DNA of 64,000 bases from NCBI GenBank assembly GCA_965116695.1, contig OZ220706.1, forward strand, positions 3,658,001 through 3,722,000. The letters are read 5' to 3'. The stretch's first letter is position 1; the number at the start of each line of letters is the position of its first letter. Made by a program: the position numbers and the translations under genes. Source of the DNA: JAJDTT01 sp965116695. Lineage in GTDB: Bacteria > Acidobacteriota > UBA6911 > RPQK01 > JAJDTT01. This document shows positions 51,080-57,963 of this stretch, piece by piece. The notes beneath the pieces are model-generated. The model was not told the DNA's origin. It was given only the letters and a program-made list of their open reading frames with translations, and ran no database searches.

Positions 51080-52789
51080 ATGGTCAAACTGGCTGAGTTG
51101 AAGGAGAAGGCCCTCTTCGGAGAGGTGTTGGTGGAGCGGGGGATCATCTCGTCCGAGGAACTGAGCACGGCCCGCAATCTCCAGAGGCAGTCCCGGGAAA
51201 AGCTGGGGAAGCTGCTCATCGACATGGGCGCTCTCTCGGAGACCGACCTGGTCAAGCACCTGAGCGAGTACCTGGAGATCCCCTACGTCGTCGCCGAGAG
51301 CTTCCCCACGGTCCCGGTGGTGGAGAACACCTTCTCCGTGCAGTTCATGCGGGAGTGCAAGTTCGTTCCCGTCGGCGCCGACGCCGGGGAGCTGACCATC
51401 GCCATGGTGGACCCGCTGGACCGCTCCACCCTGGACGCCATCCGCCTCTACACCCGCTACGACCGGGTCACGGTGGTCCTGGCGCCGGAGAGCGAGATCC
51501 TGGACCTGATCGAGCGCTTCTACGGGAACCAGGCGTCGAGCCTGGGGCGCATCGTGGAGGGGATCGAAGGGGAAATGGAGGGCCTGGAAGACAGCGACGA
51601 CGTGGAGCATCTCAAGGACCTGGCTTCCGAAGCTCCCGTCATCCGGCTGGTCAACCTGATCCTGTCCCGGGCCATCGAGTCCCGAGCCTCCGACATCCAC
51701 ATCGAGCCCTTCGAACGGGAGCTCAAGGTCCGCTACCGCATCGACGGCGTCCTCTACGACGTGGAGTCCCCGCCCAAGCGGCTGAAGGCCGCCACCATCT
51801 CCCGCATCAAGATCATGGCCAAGCTCAACATCGCCGAGCGCCGGGTCCCCCAGGACGGCCGCATCAAGATGAAGGTCCTGGGCAAGGACGTGGACCTCCG
51901 CGTTTCCACGCTGCCGACCATGTACGGGGAGAGCGTGGTCATGCGGATCCTGGACAAGAGCAACACCCAGATCTACGACCTGGAGAAGCTGGGATTCGCG
52001 TCCGAAACCTACGAGGCGTTCCAGAAGCTGATCCTGCGGCCCCACGGGATCATCCTGGTGACGGGACCCACCGGCAGCGGCAAGACCACGACCCTGTATG
52101 GCGCCCTCAGCAAGATCAATCTCCCCGACAAGAAGATCATCACCATCGAGGACCCGGTGGAGTACCAGATCAACGGCATCAACCAGATCCACGTCAATCC
52201 CCGGATCGGGCTGACCTTCGCCGCCGGGCTCCGTTCCATCGTCCGCCAGGACCCGGACGTCATCATGGTGGGTGAGATCCGGGATCTGGAGACGGCGGAG
52301 ATCGCCATCCGCGCCGCCCTGACCGGCCACCTGGTGTTCAGCACCCTGCACACCAACGACGCCCCCAGCGCCATCGCCCGGCTGGTGGACATGGGGGCCC
52401 AGGACTACCTGCTGGCCTCATCGGTCCTGGGCGTGCTGGCCCAGCGCCTGGTCCGGGTCGTCTGCTCCCATTGCCGTCAGGAGCAGTTCCTGGAGCCGCG
52501 ATTCCTGAGGGAGATCGGCTTCCCTCTGCAGTCCGGGGTCGCCGCCTCCCAGGGAATGGGTTGCAAGGAGTGCGACAACACGGGATACCAGGGCCGGGTC
52601 GGGATCTTCGAGCTGATGCTGATGCGGGAGCCGATCCGGCGGCTCACCATCACCAACGCCGACTCCACCCAGTTGCGGAAGGCGGCGCTGGAAGGCGGAA
52701 TGACGGCGTTGCGCCAGGACGGTTTCGACAAGGTCAAGTCCGGACTGACCTCCGTCGCGGAAGTACTGCGAGTGACCCAGGACGCGTAG
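51080..52789 (+). CDS. gspE: Type II secretion system ATPase GspE
   Basis: A 569-residue secretion ATPase. The N-terminal MshEN-type domain (GEVLVERGIISSEELSTARNLQRQS..LGKLLIDMG) could bind c-di-GMP or GspL. The core has SRASDIHIEPFERELKVRYRIDGVLYD, Walker A GPTGSGKTT from residue 329, Walker B region VIMVGEIRDLETAEIAIRAALTGHLVFSTLHTN, and the C-terminal Cys-rich zinc motif (CSHC...CKEC). The hexamer powers pseudopilus growth. The TAG stop abuts a hairpin-repeat array, and gspF starts 160 bp later. Confidence 0.95.
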   Translation: MVKLAELKEKALFGEVLVERGIISSEELSTARNLQRQSREKLGKLLIDMGALSETDLVKHLSEYLEIPYVVAESFPTVPVVENTFSVQFMRECKFVPVGADAGELTIAMVDPLDRSTLDAIRLYTRYDRVTVVLAPESEILDLIERFYGNQASSLGRIVEGIEGEMEGLEDSDDVEHLKDLASEAPVIRLVNLILSRAIESRASDIHIEPFERELKVRYRIDGVLYDVESPPKRLKAATISRIKIMAKLNIAERRVPQDGRIKMKVLGKDVDLRVSTLPTMYGESVVMRILDKSNTQIYDLEKLGFASETYEAFQKLILRPHGIILVTGPTGSGKTTTLYGALSKINLPDKKIITIEDPVEYQINGINQIHVNPRIGLTFAAGLRSIVRQDPDVIMVGEIRDLETAEIAIRAALTGHLVFSTLHTNDAPSAIARLVDMGAQDYLLASSVLGVLAQRLVRVVCSHCRQEQFLEPRFLREIGFPLQSGVAASQGMGCKECDNTGYQGRVGIFELMLMREPIRRLTITNADSTQLRKAALEGGMTALRQDGFDKVKSGLTSVAEVLRVTQDA

Positions 52790-52865
52790 GAGCGGCGTCC
52801 GGAGCGGCGTCCGGAGCGGCGTGTTTCACGCGCCGATTGGATCGGCGTCTTTTAGGCGCCGACCC
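52790..52865. repeat. Hairpin-repeat array between gspE and gspF
   Basis: Begins on the base after the gspE TAG: two truncated GAGCGGCGTCCG units, then GGCGTGTTTCACGCGCC and GGCGTCTTTTAGGCGCC joined by GATTGGATC. Plus orientation throughout. The following 85 bp up to gspF hold no gene. Confidence 0.85.
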
Positions 52866-52949
52866 CCGAAGCGCAGCGTAGGGCCCCCCTGATGGGTGCC
52901 CTCTTCGATCCTCCGCGGGATCGGGAATATAAACCGAAGGACCAGAAAA

Positions 52950-54179
52950 TTGGCATTCTTCCAATACAAGGCGGTCACCGGCGACGGCCGCGTCGTCGAA
53001 GGAACCCTGGAGGCGGCGGACGTCCGCGGCGTCACCTCGCGCCTCCGGGAGCAGGGCCAGTTCCCGGTGACCATCTCCTCCGCGGGCGCCACCGAGTCCG
53101 GCGGCCTGCTGGGCCGCGAGATCAAGCTCCCCTGGCGCCGCAACCGCGTCCCCCAGGCCGACCTCATGGTCTTCACCCAGGAACTCTCCACCCTGGTGAA
53201 GGCGGGCCTCCCCCTGGACCGGAGCCTGAGCGTGCTGGGCGAGCTGACCGAAAACCGCCACCTGCGCGACGTGGTCAAGGAACTGCTGCGGGAGATCAAG
53301 GGGGGCAAGTCCCTTTCCGAGGGCATGGCCATGCACCCCCACATCTTCCCCAAGATCTTCGTGAACATGGTTCGCGCTGGTGAGATCGGCGGCGCCCTGG
53401 ACAAGATCCTGGAGCGCCTGCAGGAGTACCTGGAGCGCTCCGAAGAGCTGCGCAACTACTTCGTCTCGTCCCTCATCTACCCCCTGGTCCTGGCGCTGGT
53501 GGGCGGAGCCTCCATCATCGTCATGATCAGCTTCGTCATCCCCAAGTTCGCGGACATTTTCGAGAACGCCGGAGCCCCCATACCCCTGCCCATGAAGATC
53601 ATGCTGGCCGCCGGCGACGTGGTGACCGGATACTGGTGGCTGATCCTGCTGGGAGGGATCGCCATCGTCCAGCTCTTCAAACGCTACCTCCGCACCGAGA
53701 AGGGAAGGCTCAACTGGGATGCCCGGTTGCTGAAGCTGCCGCTCCTGGGGTCCATCTTCCGCAAGATGGAGGTCAGCCGTTTCAGCCGGACCCTGGGGAC
53801 CCTGCTGCGCAGCACGGTGCCCCTGATCCAGGCCATGAACATCGTCAAGGAGGTGATCGGGAACCAGGCCATCGCCTCCACCATGGAGTCGGTCAAGTCG
53901 GGAATCAAGAAGGGAGAGGGCCTGACCAAGCCCATCCGCGACGCGGACATCTTTCCCCCCTTCGCCCTGCACCTGCTGGCCGTGGGCGAGGAGACGGGCC
54001 GCCTGGACGCCATGCTGCTCCAGATCGCCGAGGCCTACGACCGCGACATGCGCACGGCGCTCAAGCGGTTTGTGGCCCTGTTCGAGCCGGTGCTCATCCT
54101 GGTCATGGGCCTGATCATCGGGACCATGGTGGTCTCCATGCTCTATTCCATATTCAGCATCAACGACGTCCCGCTATAG
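52950..54179 (+). CDS. gspF: Type II secretion system inner-membrane protein GspF
   Basis: A 409-residue platform protein with the tandem T2SSF cytoplasmic helical domains and three TM helices (YFVSSLIYPLVLALVGGASIIVMISFVIPKF; WWLILLGGIAIVQLF; FEPVLILVMGLIIGTMVVSMLYSIFSIND). Motifs LMVFTQELSTLVKAGLPLDRSLSVL and GGALDKILERLQEYLERSEELR are typical. TTG at 52950 is the best start (LAFFQYKA matches the usual MAxFxYKA N-terminus, with GAAGGA upstream). Confidence 0.95.
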   Translation: MAFFQYKAVTGDGRVVEGTLEAADVRGVTSRLREQGQFPVTISSAGATESGGLLGREIKLPWRRNRVPQADLMVFTQELSTLVKAGLPLDRSLSVLGELTENRHLRDVVKELLREIKGGKSLSEGMAMHPHIFPKIFVNMVRAGEIGGALDKILERLQEYLERSEELRNYFVSSLIYPLVLALVGGASIIVMISFVIPKFADIFENAGAPIPLPMKIMLAAGDVVTGYWWLILLGGIAIVQLFKRYLRTEKGRLNWDARLLKLPLLGSIFRKMEVSRFSRTLGTLLRSTVPLIQAMNIVKEVIGNQAIASTMESVKSGIKKGEGLTKPIRDADIFPPFALHLLAVGEETGRLDAMLLQIAEAYDRDMRTALKRFVALFEPVLILVMGLIIGTMVVSMLYSIFSINDVPL

Positions 54180-54200
54180 GAAAATTCAGAGGAGGTGCTC

Positions 54201-54656
54201 GTGAGACGGACAGCCGGCAAACCGGTCAAGGTCATGGAAACGGAGGACAGGAAACGGAATCGAGGGTTCTCGCTGATCGAGCTCATCGTGGTGCTGGTGA
54301 TCCTGGGACTTCTGGCCACGGTGGTGGGTCCCAAGGTGATGGAGCGCCTGGGCCGGGGCAAGAGCGAGATCGCCAAGCTCCAGATCGACCAGTTCGAAGG
54401 CGCCCTGGGACTCTTCCGTTTTGACGTGGGCCGCTACCCCACCTCGGCCGAGGGACTCGCCAGCCTGCTGGAGAACGCCGGCCTCCACAACTGGAGCGGC
54501 CCCTACCTGGACAAGCGGACCCTGCCCAACGACCCCTGGGGCCGTGAGTACCAGTACCGTTCGCCGGGTCAGTACGGCGACTACGACCTCTGGAGCTGGG
54601 GCGCCGACGGCGTCGAAGGAGGCGAATCCGACAGCGCCGACGTCACGTCGTGGTAA
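54201..54656 (+). CDS. gspG: Major pseudopilin GspG
   Basis: A 151-residue major pseudopilin. The prepilin site is RNRG/FSLIELIVVLVILGLLATVVGPKVM, with Glu at +5. The C-terminal part PNDPWGREYQYRSPGQYGDYDLWSWGADGVEGGE matches the calcium-binding loop of T2SS GspG. GTG at 54201 follows AGAGGAGG at a 6-base spacing. The TAA stop overlaps an ATG (TAATG) that opens a frame through the following repeat array into gspH. Confidence 0.95.
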   Translation: MRRTAGKPVKVMETEDRKRNRGFSLIELIVVLVILGLLATVVGPKVMERLGRGKSEIAKLQIDQFEGALGLFRFDVGRYPTSAEGLASLLENAGLHNWSGPYLDKRTLPNDPWGREYQYRSPGQYGDYDLWSWGADGVEGGESDSADVTSW

Positions 54657-54817
54657 TGGAGCGGCGACTTTCCAGTCGCCGAGGGAGCGGAGCGACCCAG
54701 GAGCGGCGACTTTCCAGTCGCCGGGGGAGCGAAGCGACCCGGGAGCGGCGACTTTCCTGTCGCCGGGGGAGCGAAGCGACCCGGGAACGACGACTTTCCC
54801 GTCGCCGAATGCGTAGC
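54657..54817. repeat. Tandem array of four 42-bp hairpin units ahead of gspH
   Basis: Four head-to-tail units of about 42 bp, each GGAGCGGCGACTTTCCAGTC followed by GCCGGGGGAGCGAAGCGACC with small changes; loops read TTCC, TTCC, TTCC-to-TTCCT and TTCCC. Because 42 is a multiple of three and no unit has a stop in this frame, the array is open from the ATG at 54656 into gspH. Confidence 0.9.
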
Positions 54818-54832
54818 GTCCGGAAACGCAAC

Positions 54833-55324
54833 ATGACCCAAGCCAAGTCATACCTCCCCTCCGGCTTCACCCTGGTGGAGATCCTCGTCCTCCTGGTCAT
54901 CATGGGCCTGGCGGCCATGCTGATCCTGCCCTCCTTCACCTCCGGCCTTCAGGGCCTGGAGCTGGAGGCCGCCTGCCGCGATCTGGCGACGCACATGAAG
55001 CGGGCCCGTTTCGAGGCCATCGGCCGCCACACCGTCCGCCGCGTCTTCGTGACCCGCGACGACACGGGAGCCGGCTTCTACGTCCTGGCCAACGAGTTCG
55101 GAGAGCAGATCGGCAGCGTGGACCTGCCGGACGGAGTCGTGCCCGAAACCGTAGACGACTCCCCGCTCCCCTGGAGGGTCCACTTCTACTCCAACGGCCG
55201 CAGCTCGGGGGGCGCCATCGGCCTGGTCAACCGGCAGGAAAAGCGCCTCTACGTCAGCGCCGACGCCGTCACCGGATTGGCCAAGGTGACGCCGGTTCTG
55301 GCATCGCAGGGGAGGCCGAGGTGA
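54833..55324 (+). CDS. gspH: Minor pseudopilin GspH
   Basis: A 163-residue pseudopilin from ATG 54833, with an 11-residue leader (MTQAKSYLPSG) cut before FTLVEILVLLVIMGLAAMLILPSF; Glu is at +5. The C-terminal GspH-type domain shows CRDLATHMKRARFEAIGRHTVRRVFV and WRVHFYSNGRSSGGAIGLVNR. In-frame alternatives are ATG 54809 (19-residue leader) and ATG 54656, which overlaps the gspG stop and would give a leader of about 70 residues translated from the 42-bp repeats. Ribosome binding sites do not decide the matter. Confidence 0.9.
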   Translation: MTQAKSYLPSGFTLVEILVLLVIMGLAAMLILPSFTSGLQGLELEAACRDLATHMKRARFEAIGRHTVRRVFVTRDDTGAGFYVLANEFGEQIGSVDLPDGVVPETVDDSPLPWRVHFYSNGRSSGGAIGLVNRQEKRLYVSADAVTGLAKVTPVLASQGRPR

Positions 55325-55326
55325 GG

Positions 55327-55920
55327 ATGGAATTCGGACGCGCGAAAGGCTCCGCTTCGCTCCGCTCGCGGCGCGTAAAACACGCCGATCCAAGTCGCTC
55401 CGCTCCCGGCGACTGGAAAGTCGCCGCTCCAAGTCGGCGCGTGAAACACGCCGCTCCCCGCTCCCGTGCGGGATTCACCCTCCTGGAGGTCCTGGTCGCC
55501 GTCTCCATCCTGGGACTCGGCGTCGCCGTCACCATGCAGACCTTCTCGGGAGGCCTGAAGAACGTCAGGCGGATCGATCTGGCCCATCGGGCCATGGGCC
55601 ACGCCGAGAACATCATGAACCGCCTGCTCAGCGACGAAGACCTGGTGGGCCCCATCCAGTTGGACGGGAATCTGGACGACGAGTTCGACTACACCGCCAC
55701 CGTGGACTTCTGGGAGCCCCCCCGGCGCGGACTCCCGCTGGAGATCGCCGTCCCGCCGGTGAACCTCCTGCTGCTGGAGGTCCGGGTGCGCTACAAAAAC
55801 GACAGCCGCGGCAAGTTCTACACCGCCCGCTGCCTCAAGCTGGTCCCCGATCCCAACGCCGCCCCGGGCCGGCGAGGCTCTCAAAGTGAAATGGAAAGGA
55901 TCCTCCGTGGCGGAAGATAG
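55327..55920 (+). CDS. gspI: Minor pseudopilin GspI with repeat-derived leader
   Basis: A 197-residue product from ATG 55327 (GTG 55321 also possible). The prepilin site is SRAG/FTLLEVLVAVSILGLGVAVTM with Glu at +5; the leader would be 49 residues, of which about 30 are encoded by minus-orientation hairpin repeats (SRRVKHADPSRSAPGDWKVA). An in-frame GTG at 55441, itself inside a repeat unit, would give a normal 11-residue leader (MKHAAPRSRAG), so the repeat may have supplied the start codon. The mature domain (AENIMNRLLSDEDL...LEVRVRYKNDSRGKFYTARCLKLV) is GspI-like. Confidence 0.85.
   Translation: MEFGRAKGSASLRSRRVKHADPSRSAPGDWKVAAPSRRVKHAAPRSRAGFTLLEVLVAVSILGLGVAVTMQTFSGGLKNVRRIDLAHRAMGHAENIMNRLLSDEDLVGPIQLDGNLDDEFDYTATVDFWEPPRRGLPLEIAVPPVNLLLLEVRVRYKNDSRGKFYTARCLKLVPDPNAAPGRRGSQSEMERILRGGR
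55366..55459. repeat. Minus-orientation hairpin repeats inside the gspI 5' end
   Basis: Units GGCGCGTAAAACACGCC, GGCGACTGGAAAGTCGCC and GGCGCGTGAAACACGCC joined by GATCCAAGTC and CTCCAAGTC linkers, in frame with gspI and free of stops in that frame. They lie between the gspH stop and the GspI cleavage site. Confidence 0.88.
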
Positions 55921-56809
55921 TGGAGCGGCGTGTTTCACGCGCCGACTTGGAGCGGCGACTGGAGCGGCGTGTTTCACGCGCCGACTTGGAGCGGCGACTT
56001 TCCAGTCGCCGGGAGCGGAGCGACTTGGATCGGCGTCTGGAGCGGCGTGTTTCACGCGCCGATTTGGATCGGCGTCTTTTAGGCGCCGAGAGCGAAGCAA
56101 AGCAAACCCTCCGCGAGACGCCGGCTTCACCCTCATGGAGCTCGTCGTCGCCTTCACCATCCTCGGACTCGTGGCCGGCATCGTCTTCTCCTCCTTCCGC
56201 CTGGCTCTCAACAGCTACCAGAAGAGCCAGACCCGGCTGGAGGAGGAAGCGGCCGAGAGAATCCTCGGCGACCAGGTCAAACGCCAGGTCGCGTCCCTCT
56301 ACCCCCTGCGTCCGGTGGCCCCGCCGGACCGGACGGGGTTGGGCCCGGTGGAATCCCCCGCCCGCTTCCAGACGCCCCTCTTCTTCGGCACCCCCGATTC
56401 GGTCACCTTCATCACCGTGGCGCCGCTGGTCATGCATGAGACGCCCGGACTGACGGTGGTCCGCTACGGGTTGGCTGAAGATGAGTACGGAGACCGCTAC
56501 ATGGGCTCCATGGAGGCCCGGTTCGTGGGCCTGGACAGCTTCAACGCCATGGTCCGGATCCCGGACGGGAAGCCGCTACCCCTGATCCGGGGCATCGACG
56601 CGCTGGAGTTCCAGTACTACGGGTTCGACCCCCGGCAGCGGACGTTCGCCTGGTTCTCCGAATGGCTGGGAGAGGAAATGCAGTCCGTGCCTCGGGCCAT
56701 CCGCATCGTTCATAACAGAGGGGAGGTCTTCGCCTCCGTCAACGCCAGCTTCATCGGGCGCCGCGGAAGGTCGAACCGGGTGTTCAGAACGGCGGGAGAT
56801 CGACAATGA
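55907..56809 (+). CDS. gspJ: Minor pseudopilin GspJ with about 73-residue repeat-encoded leader
   Basis: A 300-residue product from GTG 55907 (AAAGGA upstream at a 6-base spacing); GTG 55886 is an alternative. The prepilin site is RDAG/FTLMELVVAFTILGLVAGIVF, with the Gly codon at 56123 and Glu at +5. Every codon between 55907 and the cleavage site was read: there is no ATG, GTG, TTG, CTG or ATH, so translation must pass through the hairpin repeats, giving recurring GAACFTRRLGAA and GSASFRRR. The mature part (PLIRGIDALEFQYYGFDPRQRTFAWFSEW, PRAIRIVHNRGEVFASVNAS) is GspJ-like. It overlaps gspI by 14 bases and gspK by four. Confidence 0.87.
   Translation: MAEDSGAACFTRRLGAATGAACFTRRLGAATFQSPGAERLGSASGAACFTRRFGSASFRRRERSKANPPRDAGFTLMELVVAFTILGLVAGIVFSSFRLALNSYQKSQTRLEEEAAERILGDQVKRQVASLYPLRPVAPPDRTGLGPVESPARFQTPLFFGTPDSVTFITVAPLVMHETPGLTVVRYGLAEDEYGDRYMGSMEARFVGLDSFNAMVRIPDGKPLPLIRGIDALEFQYYGFDPRQRTFAWFSEWLGEEMQSVPRAIRIVHNRGEVFASVNASFIGRRGRSNRVFRTAGDRQ
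55921..56091. repeat. Plus-orientation hairpin repeats inside the gspJ leader
   Basis: The array starts directly after the gspI TAG. Units: GGCGTGTTTCACGCGCC, truncated GGCGACTGGAGC, GGCGTGTTTCACGCGCC, GGCGACTTTCCAGTCGCC, truncated GGCGTCTGGAGC, GGCGTGTTTCACGCGCC, GGCGTCTTTTAGGCGCC. All are in frame with gspJ and none contains a stop in that frame. Confidence 0.9.
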
Positions 56810-57810
56810 GCCATCGGCCGAACGCAGGCGGCGCCGAACGGGGTGCGGTCCTCATCATCGTCCTCTGGGTGATGTTGGCCCTGGGACTGTTGGCGCTGAG
56901 CTTCGGAGCGGCGATCCGCACCGAAATCGACGCCACCCGCAACCTGGTGGAGCAGAAGCGGGCCCATTACCTGGCCCGGGCCGGAATCGACTATGCCGTC
57001 TATCGGATCATCGAATCCCAGATGGCCTTCGCCCAGAGCCGGCAGCGCATGGAAATGGGTCCGGGATCGGTCCCCGAAGTCATGACCGGCGCCGTCACCC
57101 TGCAGTTGGGACCCGATTTCGCCGACGTGGAGGTGGTGGACGAGACCGGGAAGATCAACCTGAACACGGCCCCCTCCCACCTGATCTACAACCTTCTGAT
57201 CACGGTGGGAATGGAGCTGGACGACGCCGACATGCTCACCGATTCCATCGAGGACTGGAGGGATCCCGACGAGTTCTTCCGGCCCAACGGCGCCGAGAGC
57301 GACTACTACCTTTCGCTCCCCCGGCCCTACTACGCCAAGAACGGCCCCTTCGACGTCCCCGAAGAGCTGCTCCTGGTGCGGGGCGTGACACCGGAGATCT
57401 ACTACGGCCGGAAGGGACTCACGCCCGAGGGCGACCGGGTCGAGTACTTCGGGCTCGGCAAGTACCTGACCGTCTTCAGCAAGGTGAACCGGATCAACGT
57501 CAACTCGGCGCCGGTCCCGGTCCTGGCCGCCATCCCCGGCCTCACCTACGAGACGGCGCTGGTCATCGACGAGATGCGCCGCCAGTTCCCGCTGGGCGAC
57601 GTGGGCACCGCATTGAACCAGATTCCCGGCCTGCCCACGGACACCGCCTCCTATCTTTCAACCCTTCGATCCAACGTCTACAACCTGGTCAGCACCGGCC
57701 GGCTTTCGGGTTCGGAAGTGATCGGCCGCATCAACGCCGTGGTCCAGATCGGAGTCGGAATCAAGCAGTATGCTGTCCTCTACTGGAATGAAGCAAACAC
57801 GGAACTCTAA
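56806..57810 (+). CDS. gspK: Minor pseudopilin GspK
   Basis: A 334-residue large pseudopilin. A short leader ends AERG before AVLIIVLWVMLALGLLALSFG; there is no Glu at +5, as is usual for GspK. The helical domain includes VDETGKINLNTAPSHL, YNLLITVGMELDDADMLTDSIEDWRDPDEFFRPNGAESDYY, PEELLLVRGVTPEIYYG and the FSKVNRINVNSAPVPVLAAIPGLT repeat typical of GspK. It caps the pseudopilus tip with GspI and GspJ. ATG overlaps the gspJ stop. Unlike gspI and gspJ, it has no repeat in its leader; the repeats begin directly behind its TAA stop. Confidence 0.93.
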   Translation: MSHRPNAGGAERGAVLIIVLWVMLALGLLALSFGAAIRTEIDATRNLVEQKRAHYLARAGIDYAVYRIIESQMAFAQSRQRMEMGPGSVPEVMTGAVTLQLGPDFADVEVVDETGKINLNTAPSHLIYNLLITVGMELDDADMLTDSIEDWRDPDEFFRPNGAESDYYLSLPRPYYAKNGPFDVPEELLLVRGVTPEIYYGRKGLTPEGDRVEYFGLGKYLTVFSKVNRINVNSAPVPVLAAIPGLTYETALVIDEMRRQFPLGDVGTALNQIPGLPTDTASYLSTLRSNVYNLVSTGRLSGSEVIGRINAVVQIGVGIKQYAVLYWNEANTEL

Positions 57811-57912
57811 GGGAGCGGCGGCATCCCTGCCGCCGGGAGCGGCGGCATCCTTGCCGCCAGGAGCGGCGGCATCCTTGCCGCCGTTGGATCGGCGTCTTTC
57901 AGGCGCCGTCCG
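57811..57912. repeat. Hairpin-repeat array between gspK and gspL
   Basis: Begins after the gspK TAA: three units of GGCGGCATCCYTGCCGCC (arms GGCGGCA/TGCCGCC) each preceded by GGAGC, then GGCGTCTTTCAGGCGCC. The stem differs from the GGCGACT and GGCGTGT units but is fully paired. Confidence 0.88.
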
Positions 57913-57963
57913 CCAAACCCCAAACCGGCCAAATTGGCGACTACGAAAAGGTAACCATCAACC

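Noticed and set aside
54657..57912. The regular repeats as a CRISPR array
   Set aside because: Units are palindromic hairpins joined by constant linkers with no unique spacers of uniform length, and no cas genes are near.
7038..57912. The hairpins as rho-independent terminators
   Set aside because: None is followed by a T-run, and several lie inside the gsp operon or inside coding sequence. A role at mRNA 3' ends remains possible but not as classical terminators.
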